From an uncultured Pelagibacteraceae bacterium (GTDB lineage Bacteria > Pseudomonadota > Alphaproteobacteria > Pelagibacterales > Pelagibacteraceae): DNA of 64,000 nt. This document shows, in pieces, positions 53,418-62,620 of the stretch; position 1 is the stretch's first letter, and each line of letters starts with the position of its first letter. The translations under genes were made by a program, and so were the position numbers. The DNA lies in contig CACKZV010000003.1 in NCBI GenBank assembly GCA_902604795.1, positions 1 to 64,000 of the forward strand, written 5' to 3'. Below the pieces are notes generated by a model. The model was given only the letters and a program-made list of their open reading frames with translations. It was not told the DNA's origin and did no database searches.

Positions 53418-54334
53418 AAAATGTATACTTATTTTTATCAATATTTATTCTGACAATAGCAACATCTTTTGCTGATGGTCACAATATTAAGAAAGATGGA
53501 TTTTTATCAAAGAAATTTAAAGTAACTAAATTATCAACAATTGAAGATCCGAATAATAAAATAATTTTAATCAATAACCATGGTCAAAGTAATTTTGATG
53601 GAAAACAAAATTTTTGTACATCTATAGACCAAATTAGAAACCGTGTTTCATTAATAGATGAAGAAATAAATGGAAAAAAAATTATGCTCTATAATTTATG
53701 TGCACATAAAATAGTAGGTGATATGGGAAAAAAATGGTGGTTTTCAAAAAAACCATACGAAGGCAAATCAAAATTAGATAAAAGAGTAGAACAAAATTTA
53801 GAATTAGTAGAAAAACTCGTTTCTCTAGGCGTTCCTAGAAAACAGATATTTGTCACTGGACATTCTTGTGGTGGATTAACAACTCTACTATTCTTTTCAA
53901 GACATCCTGACAAAGCTGGGGGAGGAATAGCTTATATGCAAGCGTGCTTTGATAGACTAAGCAAGAAGTATAAGGTATCAAAATTAGGATTAGAAGAAGG
54001 TTTAGCTAAATTTAAAGAAAAAAAACCTGCACAATACGATTTAAGATCACAATATAATGATGAAATATTAAAAAATCTTAAAGTTCCACTATTGGCTTTT
54101 ACTCATCCAAAAGATCCTTTTGAAGGTTTGACTTCTGATTGGTTGGATCAAATTGATGGAATGAAAAGAGTTGTTATATCTAAAGATTATACAATTGATG
54201 GAAAAAAATGTTTTAAATTAGGGAAAAAAAAATCAGATAAATTTAAAGTTAAAGATGGACACAGTATGGATCAAGCAACCTGTTTTCAATATTACAATCC
54301 TGTTATATTAGAATATATAGGATCTAGAATATGA
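53414..54334 (+). CDS. Secreted alpha/beta hydrolase-like protein
   Basis: 306 aa from ATG at 53414, overlapping the SDR stop as ATGA. A signal peptide (residues 1 to about 20, cleavage near SFA-DG) is clear. The mature part is alpha/beta-hydrolase-like: nucleophile Ser151 in GHSCGG, likely acid in THPKDPFEG (Asp near 247) and His in KDGHSMDQ near 286. Three or more cysteines (C68, C96, C152) could form periplasmic disulfides. I do not recognise the family beyond this; substrate unknown. Its placement between two folate genes in a DNA-repair operon is unexplained. Confidence 0.7.
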   Translation: MKNVYLFLSIFILTIATSFADGHNIKKDGFLSKKFKVTKLSTIEDPNNKIILINNHGQSNFDGKQNFCTSIDQIRNRVSLIDEEINGKKIMLYNLCAHKIVGDMGKKWWFSKKPYEGKSKLDKRVEQNLELVEKLVSLGVPRKQIFVTGHSCGGLTTLLFFSRHPDKAGGGIAYMQACFDRLSKKYKVSKLGLEEGLAKFKEKKPAQYDLRSQYNDEILKNLKVPLLAFTHPKDPFEGLTSDWLDQIDGMKRVVISKDYTIDGKKCFKLGKKKSDKFKVKDGHSMDQATCFQYYNPVILEYIGSRI

Positions 54335-54756
54335 AAAGAAATAGTTTAAAAATTGTTAACATCGATAAGAATAAAAGTCTTTTCAATTATGAAAAAAAGG
54401 TACTTATTAAAGAGCTTATTCTTGACTTAAAACTTGGATATTTTGATTTTGAAAAAAAAGCTCCACAGAAAGTAAAATTTAATTTAGAGGTAAATTATGA
54501 AGACAAAAAACCCTCTAACGATAAAGATATTAAATCAATCGTAAATTATGCAAAAATTGTAAAATTGATAAAAAAACTGATCAAAAATAAACATTATAAT
54601 TTTCTTGAAACATTAGCGGAAGATGTATTCGACGAATTATTCAAAGATAAAAGAATTGATAAAATAAGTCTTCAAATTGAGAAATTAGAAATCATGAAAG
54701 ATTGTTCATCCGTTGGTATTCAAATTTCAAAAAAAAGAAGTCATGATAAGCTCTGA
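54331..54756 (+). CDS. folB: Dihydroneopterin aldolase-like FolB
   Basis: 141 aa. Core from residue 24: [31 protein letters not shown] (the usual GVFEHEK position reads GYFDFEKK), [36 protein letters not shown] with the catalytic-site Glu, and [13 protein letters not shown] with the conserved Lys. It cleaves dihydroneopterin in folate synthesis (or epimerises it). N-terminal 20 residues are an extra stretch. Joined by ATGA to the hydrolase gene and overlapping uvrC by 14 bases. Confidence 0.85.
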   Translation: MKRNSLKIVNIDKNKSLFNYEKKVLIKELILDLKLGYFDFEKKAPQKVKFNLEVNYEDKKPSNDKDIKSIVNYAKIVKLIKKLIKNKHYNFLETLAEDVFDELFKDKRIDKISLQIEKLEIMKDCSSVGIQISKKRSHDKL

Positions 54757-56578
54757 TATAGGCAAAGAAGCAATTAAAAAAGAGTTACCACTTATACCCA
54801 AACTTCCTGGTGTATACAGAATGTTAAATGAAAAAAATGTAATACTTTATGTTGGTAAAGCAAAAAATTTACCTAACAGATTAAAGAGTTATGTTTCAGA
54901 GAAAAATCATATTATCAGAACTGAGAGGATGCTATCTCAAACAAGGAAAATTGAAATCACAAGTACTTCAAATGAGAGTGAAGCACTTCTCCTAGAGGCA
55001 AACTTAATAAAAAAATATAAACCAAAATTCAATATACTTTTACGAGACGATAAATCGTTTCCATTCATTTTTATTGGTAATGAAGATAAATGGCCTCAGA
55101 TTAGACGTCATAGAGGAAAAAAAACTAGAGAAGGCTTTTATTTTGGACCTTTCGCCTCTGCTGGTTCTGCAAACTGGACAATCAAAATGATCCAGAAAAT
55201 TTTTCAACTAAGAGTTTGTGACGATACAGTATTTAAAAAAAGAGAAAGGCCTTGCATACTTTATCAAATTAAGAGATGTTCTGGGCCATGTGTTGGATAT
55301 ATAGAAAAGAATGAATATAAACTATCTGTAGACAACGCTATTGAATTTGTATCAGGCAAATCTAGGAAAATTCAAAAAAATTTATCAAACCAAATGGAAA
55401 AAGCTAGTGAAGATTTGGATTTTGAAAAAGCTGCGATATTAAGAGATAGAATAAAGTCTTTAAATATTATTCAGTCATCACAAAGAATTAATGAAGCGAA
55501 TTTAGTAGAAGCAGATGTTATAGCTGGCTACAAAGAATCTGGAAAAACTTGTATACAGGTTTTTTTCTACAGATCAAAACAAAACTGGGGTAATCAAGCC
55601 TTTTTCCCAAAACATGATCCAGATGATAACATAAAAGAAATTCTTAATTCTTTCGTATCACAATTCTATGAAAACAAAAGTGTACCAAGTTCAATAATTT
55701 TAAGTGAAGATATTAAAGAAAAAGTTTTAATTGAAAAAACACTTTCACAAAAGGAGAATAAAGAAATAAATATTTCAGTAGCAAAAAAAGGGTCCAAACT
55801 AAAAGTTATAAATCAAGCACTCAAAAATGCAAAAGATAGTTTAAATAGAAAAATTTATGAGAGCCAAAATAATAAAGAACTTTTTGATAATGTTTCTAAA
55901 AAATTTGATTTAGAAAATAATATTAATTTAGTTGAAGTTTATGACAATAGTCATATTCAGGGAACTAATAGTGTAGGTGCATTAATTACATTTGGTGAGG
56001 AAGGTTTTATAAAAAAAAGATATAGAAAATTTAATATTAAGATTAAAAAGAATGAACAAGACGATTATGGAATGATGCGTGAGGTTTTAAACAGAAGATT
56101 TAAAAGGGCTGTTCAAGAGAAAGACAATTATTTATCTATGCCAGACTTAGTACTAATCGATGGAGGAAAAGGACAATACTCTGTAGCAAGAGAAACACTT
56201 AATGAATTAGGCCTGTATGATATTCCTATGATAGCAATTGCAAAAGGTAAATATAGAAATAGTGGAAATGAAATTTTTTTTCATAATGGTAAAGAGTTTA
56301 AATTTGAAAAGAATGACCCTACTCTCTTTTTCTTACAAAGACTGAGAGATGAGTCCCATAGATTTGCAATAAGCGCTCATAGAGCTAAGAGAAAAAAGGG
56401 TATTAGTAAGTCTTTACTTGATCAAATTGATGGAATTGGATCTATAAGAAAAAGAGCTCTTTTAAATCACTTTGGATCAGCAAGAGCTGTTGAATCAGCT
56501 AGCTTGGATGAGATCAAAACAGTTGAAGGAGTTGAAGAAAAAGTTGCCAAAAAGATATATAATTTCTTTCACGAATGA
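54743..56578 (+). CDS. uvrC: Excinuclease ABC subunit C
   Basis: 611 aa from the ATG at 54743, inside folB; a TTG at 54713 would add ten residues not seen in the family. GIY-YIG domain (LPGVYRM...[16 protein letters not shown]), cysteine-rich [20 protein letters not shown] motif ([14 protein letters not shown]), RNase H-like domain ([43 protein letters not shown]) and C-terminal helix-hairpin-helix. Performs both incisions. Overlaps pgsA by ATGA. Confidence 0.97.
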   Translation: MISSDIGKEAIKKELPLIPKLPGVYRMLNEKNVILYVGKAKNLPNRLKSYVSEKNHIIRTERMLSQTRKIEITSTSNESEALLLEANLIKKYKPKFNILLRDDKSFPFIFIGNEDKWPQIRRHRGKKTREGFYFGPFASAGSANWTIKMIQKIFQLRVCDDTVFKKRERPCILYQIKRCSGPCVGYIEKNEYKLSVDNAIEFVSGKSRKIQKNLSNQMEKASEDLDFEKAAILRDRIKSLNIIQSSQRINEANLVEADVIAGYKESGKTCIQVFFYRSKQNWGNQAFFPKHDPDDNIKEILNSFVSQFYENKSVPSSIILSEDIKEKVLIEKTLSQKENKEINISVAKKGSKLKVINQALKNAKDSLNRKIYESQNNKELFDNVSKKFDLENNINLVEVYDNSHIQGTNSVGALITFGEEGFIKKRYRKFNIKIKKNEQDDYGMMREVLNRRFKRAVQEKDNYLSMPDLVLIDGGKGQYSVARETLNELGLYDIPMIAIAKGKYRNSGNEIFFHNGKEFKFEKNDPTLFFLQRLRDESHRFAISAHRAKRKKGISKSLLDQIDGIGSIRKRALLNHFGSARAVESASLDEIKTVEGVEEKVAKKIYNFFHE

Positions 56579-57159
56579 AAATCAAAATCCCAAATTATCT
56601 CACAATTGGTAGAATAATAATTGTTCCCATATTTGTATTTACATTTTTTTTACCGGGATTTTATGGAGATGTAATTCCGTTTGCTTTATTTGTGATTGCT
56701 TCATTTACAGACTTCTTGGATGGATTATTGGCAAGGATGTTCAAAGAAGAATCTAAACTTGGTGAATTATTAGATCCAATTGCTGATAAAATTATAGTAG
56801 CAACCGCATTGATATTGCTCGTAATGGATGGAACAATTAAAAACTTTGAAGTAATTGCTGCAATCATAATACTTACCAGAGAAATATTGATTTCTGGTTT
56901 AAGAGAATTTTTAGCAAAAGGAAGAGTTAAACTTCCTGTCTCAAGTTTAGCAAAAGTTAAAACATTTCTACAAATGTTTTCAATTTCTATTTTACTAACT
57001 GGTGAAACAGGAAATAAAATTATTAATTTTCAAGACTATAATGCTCAAACAATTGGCATAATTTTATTGTGGCTTTCTGCATTTCTTACCTTGTATACTG
57101 GGTACGAATATTTAAGAAAAGGTATTGACCATGCAATATCTGAAGATAATAAAAATTAA
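56575..57159 (+). CDS. pgsA: CDP-diacylglycerol--glycerol-3-phosphate 3-phosphatidyltransferase
   Basis: 194 aa membrane enzyme, about six segments. The CDP-alcohol phosphotransferase motif is complete: Asp46, Asp49-Gly50, Ala53-Arg54, Gly63, Asp67 and Asp71. N-terminal [15 protein letters not shown] is the PgsA type. First committed step of phosphatidylglycerol synthesis. The uvrC-pgsA pair is a common alphaproteobacterial and enterobacterial arrangement. Its last four bases overlap the converging ilvE. Confidence 0.94.
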   Translation: MKIKIPNYLTIGRIIIVPIFVFTFFLPGFYGDVIPFALFVIASFTDFLDGLLARMFKEESKLGELLDPIADKIIVATALILLVMDGTIKNFEVIAAIIILTREILISGLREFLAKGRVKLPVSSLAKVKTFLQMFSISILLTGETGNKIINFQDYNAQTIGIILLWLSAFLTLYTGYEYLRKGIDHAISEDNKN

Positions 57160-58040
57160 GCAGCAGCTCTTTTTTTTCTTACTAGTTTTCCATAGCTAGA
57201 CAATAAATCTAAAATAACATCACAAACTTTGTAATTATTTTCTGCAATTTGCGATATTGGTGTAATTTCGGCGGCTGTACCAGTTAAAAAACAACCTTCA
57301 AAGTTTGTTAATTCATCAGGTTTAATTTTTCTTTCATGAACTTTAATATTTTTTGATTTAGCTAATTCAATTACAGTTTGTCTTGTAATTCCATTTAAAA
57401 AAGAATCAGGAATTGGAGTATGAAGCTCTCCATTTTTATCTTTGAAAAATATATTTGCACTTGTTGACTCAGCTACATTATCCTCATGATCTAACATTAA
57501 AGACTCGCTAAATCCTTGTCTCTCAGCTTCATGCTTAGATAGTGTACAAATCATGTATAAACCTGCTGCTTTACTATCCCATGGAATAGTATTTGGCGCT
57601 GGTCTTCGCCAATTAGAAATATTTAGTTTAATTCCTTCAGTTTTCAGCTTTGGGTCGAAATAGTCACCCCACTCCCAGGTAGCGATTGCAACATTAATTT
57701 TTGTTTTTTGAGCTGAGACTCCCATCATCTCACTTCCTCTCCAAGCAAAAGGTCTCACGTAACCATTCTGAACATTTTGTATTTTAATTATTTGATTACA
57801 TGCTTTGTTAATTTCATCTTTTGTGTAAGGAATTGTTATGTCCATTCTTTTAGCTGAGTGATAAAGTCTATCTGTGTGATCTTCTAATTTAAAAATCTCA
57901 TTATCATAAACTCTTAGCCCCTCAAAAACTAAGCTAGCATAATGTAGACCGTGGCTTATGACATGTAGTTTTGCGTCTTGCCATTCAACAAGATCACCAT
58001 TGTACCAGATTTTTCCTTCTCTTTTATCGAACGGTATCAT
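57156..58040 (-). CDS. ilvE: Branched-chain amino acid aminotransferase
   Basis: 294 aa, PLP fold type IV. HGLHYASLVFEGLRVY, RPFAWRG, PLP-binding Lys157 (WDSKAAGLY), NVAESTSANIFF, GITRQTVIELA and EGCFLTGTAAEITPI are all typical of IlvE rather than D-amino-acid aminotransferase. Interconverts Leu, Ile, Val with their oxo acids. Divergent from the MarR gene (62-base gap). Confidence 0.94.
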   Translation of the reverse strand: MIPFDKREGKIWYNGDLVEWQDAKLHVISHGLHYASLVFEGLRVYDNEIFKLEDHTDRLYHSAKRMDITIPYTKDEINKACNQIIKIQNVQNGYVRPFAWRGSEMMGVSAQKTKINVAIATWEWGDYFDPKLKTEGIKLNISNWRRPAPNTIPWDSKAAGLYMICTLSKHEAERQGFSESLMLDHEDNVAESTSANIFFKDKNGELHTPIPDSFLNGITRQTVIELAKSKNIKVHERKIKPDELTNFEGCFLTGTAAEITPISQIAENNYKVCDVILDLLSSYGKLVRKKRAAA

Positions 58041-58051
58041 TTGATTTATTT

Positions 58052-58081
58052 TTTAGAAAAAAATATCTTTGTATATATAAT
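58052..58081 (+). promoter_or_regulatory. Candidate promoter of the MarR-regulator-kinase operon
   Basis: Perfect -10 TATAAT at 58076-58081 with a partial -35 (TTTAGA, 58052-58057) 18 bases upstream. Expected start about 58088, leader about 15 bases to the ATG at 58103. An A/T-rich half-dyad (TATATATA) overlaps the -10 and could be an operator for the MarR protein, but this is speculative. Confidence 0.45.
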
Positions 58082-58102
58082 ATGTCAATATAACTTACCA
58101 TT

Positions 58103-58546
58103 ATGAAAAAACTTTTATATCTAAAAGATCATCAATTAAAAGAATATATCGAAAAAATATTCAATGGATATAGAGAAACTGTCGCTGATGCAAAAAAAGT
58201 TTTAGATAAACATGCACTAGGAATTGCTCATAATAAAGTAATTCACCTTATATCTTTATATGAAGGTATAACTATTTCAAGTTTATTACGAAAACTCAAA
58301 GTCACAAAGCAAAGTTTAAATAGAGTCCTAAATGACTTAGTAGAAATTAAAGCAATTGAATTTAAAAGAGATGAAGTGGATACAAGAGTCAAACATGTAT
58401 ATTTATCAGAGGAAGGTAAAAAAATATTTGATGAGATTTTTTCTGTTCAAAAGAAAAGAATTTATGATGCATTTTTAAGTTCAGAATCTAATGACGTTTT
58501 AAGTTTCGATAAAGTTCTTAAAAAAATTATTAATGAAAAACTTTAA
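58103..58546 (+). CDS. MarR-family transcriptional regulator (PetP-like)
   Basis: 147 aa. Winged helix-turn-helix at about residues 50-110: ISSLLRKLKVTKQSLNRVLNDLVEIKAIEFKRDEVDTRVKHVYLSEEG. Helical ends would form the dimer. Overlaps the following response-regulator gene by 14 bases. A MarR gene immediately before an OmpR-like regulator beside ilvE recalls the petP-petR pair of Rhodobacter; this assignment is from gene order, not from a diagnostic motif. Ligand unknown. Confidence 0.82.
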   Translation: MKKLLYLKDHQLKEYIEKIFNGYRETVADAKKVLDKHALGIAHNKVIHLISLYEGITISSLLRKLKVTKQSLNRVLNDLVEIKAIEFKRDEVDTRVKHVYLSEEGKKIFDEIFSVQKKRIYDAFLSSESNDVLSFDKVLKKIINEKL

Positions 58547-59210
58547 AGCACATATATTAATCGTAGATGATGATGATAGAATAAGAGATTTAGTAAAAGA
58601 GTATTTAAATCAAAATAATTATCTTGTTTCGACCGCAAAAGACTCAAATGATGCTTTTGAAAAAACTAAAGTCATTAAATTTGATTTAATTGTATTAGAT
58701 ATAATGATGCCAGGTAAAACTGGATTAGAATTCACTCAAGAATATAAAAATAAAATTAATACACCAATTTTGTTATTAACAGCAAAAGGAGAGCCTTCTG
58801 AAAGAGTTAAGGGGTTAGAAGTTGGTGCAGATGATTACTTAACAAAACCATTTGAGCCAAAAGAATTAATTTTAAGAATAAATAATATTTTAAGTAAAAC
58901 TAAAACTTTAGAAATCAAAAGAGAAATTGAATTCGGTAATATAAAAATAGATTTAAAAAAATTGTTTATTTATAAGAATGATGAAAGATTAAAAATCAAT
59001 AATACAGAAAAGCTTATTTTAGAAAAAATGATAAACTCTCCTGGTAAAATTTTTAAAAGACAAGAAATTTCAAATTTAATAGATTTAAATAAAGAAAGAT
59101 CAATTGATGTAATTGTCACTAGATTGAGAAAAAAAATTGAAGAAAGTCCAAAAACTCCAAAGTATCTTCAAACTATTAGAGGAGAAGGATATGTCCTTTG
59201 GATTGAGTAA
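58533..59210 (+). CDS. OmpR/PhoB-family response regulator (PetR-like)
   Basis: 225 aa. Receiver domain: acidic pocket VDDDD (11-15), phosphoacceptor Asp56 (LIVLDIMMPG), Thr83 (LLLTAKG) and Lys105 (LTKPFEP). C-terminal winged-helix DNA-binding domain about 125-225 (NTEKLILEKMINSPGKIFKRQEI, RSIDVIVTRLRKKIEE, IRGEGYVL). Overlaps MarR by 14 and the kinase gene by 20 bases. Targets unknown; OmpR-like role in envelope or respiration is plausible. Confidence 0.92.
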   Translation: MKNFKAHILIVDDDDRIRDLVKEYLNQNNYLVSTAKDSNDAFEKTKVIKFDLIVLDIMMPGKTGLEFTQEYKNKINTPILLLTAKGEPSERVKGLEVGADDYLTKPFEPKELILRINNILSKTKTLEIKREIEFGNIKIDLKKLFIYKNDERLKINNTEKLILEKMINSPGKIFKRQEISNLIDLNKERSIDVIVTRLRKKIEESPKTPKYLQTIRGEGYVLWIE

Positions 59211-60507
59211 ATTTTTTAAAAATATCCTTCCAAAAAGATTATTTTATAGAGGATTACTAATTGTAGCTGTCCCCATAGTGATATTACAAATAACAATATC
59301 TTTAGTTTTTTTTGATAGTTTATGGATTAAAACAAATAAAGGATTAACTAAAGCCTTGGTAAGTGAAATAGTTACAATTATTGATATTTATAACAATGAA
59401 AGTGAATACAATAAAAAAATAGTCACGGATCTTTATAATAAGAATTTTAGCTTTTCTGTTAGATTTTTGGATAACGAAAAACTGCCTGATATTAAAGTTG
59501 AAAGATGGTTTAGTCCGATGGATAGAACCTTAAGAAGAGAACTTAAGCCTAAAATTGGTGAACATTGGTTTAATACTATTTCTTATAAAGAAGTTGTTGA
59601 TCTTAGAATAAAGTTTAGAGATGGGGTTTTACAAATATTTTTTCCTAAGGATAGAATTCAAGCATCCTCAATAAGAATTTTTGCATTTTGGATAACAATC
59701 CCAGCAATTTTAATGATAGCTGTAGCTATGATTTTTTTAAAAAACCAAACAAGGCCAATAACTAAATTAGCGCAGGCTTCAGAAAGATTTGGTAGAGGTG
59801 AAAATATTAAAGAATTTAGACCTTCAGGGGCTTTAGAAATAAGAAAAGCAGGTTTTGAATTTGAAAAAATGCGAAAAAGAATATTGAGACATTTAAATCA
59901 AAGATCTGAAATGCTATCTGGTATTAGCCATGATTTAAGAACACCACTTACAAGAATAAAGCTACAGTTAGCTGTCATTAAAGATAAAGATTTAGCAAAA
60001 AAAATCTCAAAAGACGTTGATGAAATGGAAAAAATGCTTAATGAATATCTTCAATTTACAAGCACTGGAGCCACAGACAAAACTGAGACATTTGATATCT
60101 CAGAACTCATGAGTGAAATAATTAACAAATATAAAAATGATAATATTAATTTGAAATCCTCAAAAAAGATTTATTTCAATGGAAGAAGAACTTTAATCAC
60201 AAGATGTATTAATAATTTATTGGATAATTCTATAAAATATGCAGAAAAAATATTTGTTAATATAGAAAAAAAAAATTCAAGTATTTTTTTATCAATTGAT
60301 GACAATGGACCTGGAGTAGATAAATCAGAATTTCATAACATTACAAAACCATTTTATAAAATTGACAAGAGTAGATCTGAATCTAAATCAAGTGTTGGAT
60401 TAGGATTATCTATATCATCAGATATTATAAAGTCTCATGGTGGAGATATAAAATTTAATAAATCCAAGTTAGGAGGATTGAAAGTAACTATTTCTTTACC
60501 TTACTAG
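59191..60507 (+). CDS. EnvZ-like sensor histidine kinase
   Basis: 438 aa from ATG at 59191, preceded by GGAGAAGG, one of the few clear ribosome-binding sites in the window; a longer frame starts at 59137 inside the regulator gene. Transmembrane segments at about 20-41 and 164-183 flank a periplasmic domain of about 120 residues. HAMP (NQTRPITKLAQASERFGRGE) follows, then dimerisation/phosphoacceptor His247 (GISHDLRTPLTRI), N box (NNLLDNSIKYA), G1 (DDNGPGVD) and G2 (GLGLSI). Partner of the preceding regulator by overlap. Confidence 0.92.
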   Translation: MSFGLSKFFKNILPKRLFYRGLLIVAVPIVILQITISLVFFDSLWIKTNKGLTKALVSEIVTIIDIYNNESEYNKKIVTDLYNKNFSFSVRFLDNEKLPDIKVERWFSPMDRTLRRELKPKIGEHWFNTISYKEVVDLRIKFRDGVLQIFFPKDRIQASSIRIFAFWITIPAILMIAVAMIFLKNQTRPITKLAQASERFGRGENIKEFRPSGALEIRKAGFEFEKMRKRILRHLNQRSEMLSGISHDLRTPLTRIKLQLAVIKDKDLAKKISKDVDEMEKMLNEYLQFTSTGATDKTETFDISELMSEIINKYKNDNINLKSSKKIYFNGRRTLITRCINNLLDNSIKYAEKIFVNIEKKNSSIFLSIDDNGPGVDKSEFHNITKPFYKIDKSRSESKSSVGLGLSISSDIIKSHGGDIKFNKSKLGGLKVTISLPY

Positions 60508-60730
60508 TTTTTTTTCTCTTTGATTTCTCTTGTAATTTTTTTTCAAGATTGCTTATTCTCTTGTTTAAAACTTCAACTTCTTCTTTGCTTGCTAATTTCA
60601 TTTTAAATACAATTTCGTCTCTTTTAGATTTCAAGATTGACATTACTTCATCTGAGACATCTTTATAATTAATCAGTCCTTGTTCAATTAATTTTGCAAA
60701 TTTATCTAATACGAATCTTGATTTTGACAT
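60488..60730 (-). CDS. ubiK: UbiK/BMFP-family ubiquinone biosynthesis accessory factor
   Basis: 80 aa, helical. N-terminal SRFVLDKFAKLIEQGLI amphipathic helix, then a coiled coil with EEVEVLNKRISNLEKKLQEK and a very basic tail (KSKRKKTSKVKK). The length, trimeric coiled-coil look and the LASKEEVEVLNKRI block match the BMFP domain family (YqiC/UbiK), which aids aerobic ubiquinone synthesis. The last 20 bases overlap the 3' end of the converging kinase gene. Confidence 0.8.
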   Translation of the reverse strand: MSKSRFVLDKFAKLIEQGLINYKDVSDEVMSILKSKRDEIVFKMKLASKEEVEVLNKRISNLEKKLQEKSKRKKTSKVKK

Positions 60731-60763
60731 AATAATTATTTACTTAAATTATATTTAATAAAC

Positions 60764-60769
60764 TATAAT
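60764..60769 (+). promoter_or_regulatory. Candidate -10 element of lgt
   Basis: A perfect TATAAT ends 11 bases before the lgt ATG, so the transcript would have almost no leader. No clear -35. A second TATAAT on the minus strand (60753-60748) faces ubiK, so the 50-base gap may hold two divergent starts. Weak because TATAAT is frequent in this base composition. Confidence 0.35.
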
Positions 60770-60780
60770 AAATTTTACAA

Positions 60781-61566
60781 ATGTTTACTAATAATTTTGA
60801 CCCAGTGGCTTTCGAGATATTCTCCTTAAGCATCAGGTGGTATTCACTAGCATACATTTTTGGGATTATTTTCGGTTGGGTATATTGTAAAAGAATACTT
60901 ATTAAAGATGTAATGATTCTAAAATTATTTGAAGATTATATCTCATATTTGATTATAGGAATTATTGTTGGTGGAAGGTTAGGATATGTGATTTTTTACA
61001 ATTTCTTTTATTTTCTGAACAATCCAATTGAAATTTTTATGATTTGGAATGGTGGAATGTCATTCCATGGTGGCCTAATTGGTGTAATAATTTCTAGCAT
61101 TTTATTTTCTAAAAAAAAAAAGAAAAATGTTTTCATTTTTTTGGATTTAGTATCAATCACAGCGCCCATAGGAATTTTATTTGGAAGGATTTCAAACTTC
61201 ATAAATGGAGAATTAGTCGGAAAAGTTACAAATTCTAGTTGGGGAGTTTTTTTTCCAAACTTTGATGACAAATTAAGACATCCTTCACAATTATATGAAG
61301 CATTTTTAGAAGGTATTGTATTATTTATTCTAATGAATTTAATTTTTTTTAATAAAAACTATAAAGTTGGAACTTGCTCTATCATGTTTTTAATACTTTA
61401 TGGAATTTTTAGAATTGCCGCTGAATTTTTTAGAGAGCCAGATATTCAAATTGGATATTTAATTGGAAATGTATCTATGGGAATACTTTTAAGTGTGATA
61501 ATGGTTTTAATTGGGTTTTTAATTTATTTTAAAAGAAATAATGAAACTAAATCTCAAAAAATTTAA
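60781..61566 (+). CDS. lgt: Prolipoprotein diacylglyceryl transferase
   Basis: 261 aa polytopic membrane protein (about seven segments). IRWYSLAYIFGII, GGRLGYVIFYN, GGMSFHGGLIGVI with the catalytic-region His, and GRISNFINGELVGKVT are the Lgt signature; HPSQLYEAFLEG and RIAAEFFREPD follow. Attaches diacylglycerol to the lipobox cysteine of lipoproteins such as BamD. A 14-bp overlap-rich operon with midA-like and pgeF follows (26-base overlap with the next gene). Confidence 0.95.
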   Translation: MFTNNFDPVAFEIFSLSIRWYSLAYIFGIIFGWVYCKRILIKDVMILKLFEDYISYLIIGIIVGGRLGYVIFYNFFYFLNNPIEIFMIWNGGMSFHGGLIGVIISSILFSKKKKKNVFIFLDLVSITAPIGILFGRISNFINGELVGKVTNSSWGVFFPNFDDKLRHPSQLYEAFLEGIVLFILMNLIFFNKNYKVGTCSIMFLILYGIFRIAAEFFREPDIQIGYLIGNVSMGILLSVIMVLIGFLIYFKRNNETKSQKI

Positions 61567-62620
61567 AATTAGCATAGAAAGACCTATACCTGTTGACGAT
61601 TTTATTGAAAAAATTCTTTATGAACCAAATGTAGGATATTACTCTAGTAAAGATCCATTTGGTAAAAATGGAGATTTTATAACCTCACCAACAATATCAA
61701 ACCTATTCTCAGAAATTATAGCTATATGGTTGATTTCCACATGGGAGAAAATGGGCAAACCTAAAATATTTAATTTTGTAGAACTTGGACCTGGAGATGG
61801 TAGCTTAACTAAAGTTATAATTAATACTCTTAAAAAATTTCCTGAGTTAAATGAATCTATAAATATTTACTTGTATGAAAAAAGTGCATATTTAAAAAAA
61901 TTGCAAAAGAAAAATATAAATAAAGAAAATATAAAATGGATTAAAAACTATAATTCAATTAAAAAGGGACCAGTTATTTTTTTTGGAAACGAATTTTTTG
62001 ATGCAATTCCAATTAAACAGTTTTCTAGTATAAACAATGAGTTGTATGAAAAATGCTACTCAATTAAAAATAAGGTTGGTATTGTTGAAAAGCTTGCAAA
62101 AAGTAACAAAAAAGACATTGCTCAGATAAATTCATTTGAGACGTTAAAAAAACTTAAATTTATTGAATACCCTAAAAGAGGATTTTTGGAGTTAAATCCG
62201 ATTATTAAAAAAATTTCTAAACTCTCTGGGGGTATTTTACTTATAGATTACGGCTATTTTAATGGTAATAACTCAAGTACCATCCAGGCTGTAATGCAAA
62301 ATAAAAAAATTTCGGCTAAAAAAATGTTAAGAAATCTTGGTAAAGCAGATATAACCTCACTTGTAAATTTTAATTTATTAAAAGAGTATTTCTTTAAAAA
62401 TAATCTAAAAGTTAAAAAAGTAGTTACTCAAAAGTTTTTTTTAGAAAGAATGGGTATAAATAATAGAGCACAAATTTTAGAAAAAAAAATGACTAATAAA
62501 CAAAAAAAATATATGTCTTACACTTTAAATCGGCTTCTTGATGAAGAACAAATGGGTAGTCTTTTTAAAGTGATTTTTGGATATAAAAATATAAATAATA
62601 ACTTATTTGGTTTTGATTAA
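61541..62620 (+). CDS. MidA/NDUFAF7-family SAM-dependent methyltransferase
   Basis: 359 aa. Family start YEPNVGYYSSKDPFGKNGDFITSPTISNLFSEIIAIWL, SAM loop NFVELGPGDGSLTKVI near 82-97, NEFFDAIPIKQF, LLIDYGYFN and C-terminal LDEEQMGSLFKVI. The mitochondrial member NDUFAF7 methylates an arginine of complex I subunit NDUFS2; bacterial role is presumed similar. ATG lies inside lgt; stop shares a base with pgeF (TAATG). lgt-midA-pgeF is a common alphaproteobacterial order. Confidence 0.88.
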   Translation: MKLNLKKFKISIERPIPVDDFIEKILYEPNVGYYSSKDPFGKNGDFITSPTISNLFSEIIAIWLISTWEKMGKPKIFNFVELGPGDGSLTKVIINTLKKFPELNESINIYLYEKSAYLKKLQKKNINKENIKWIKNYNSIKKGPVIFFGNEFFDAIPIKQFSSINNELYEKCYSIKNKVGIVEKLAKSNKKDIAQINSFETLKKLKFIEYPKRGFLELNPIIKKISKLSGGILLIDYGYFNGNNSSTIQAVMQNKKISAKKMLRNLGKADITSLVNFNLLKEYFFKNNLKVKKVVTQKFFLERMGINNRAQILEKKMTNKQKKYMSYTLNRLLDEEQMGSLFKVIFGYKNINNNLFGFD

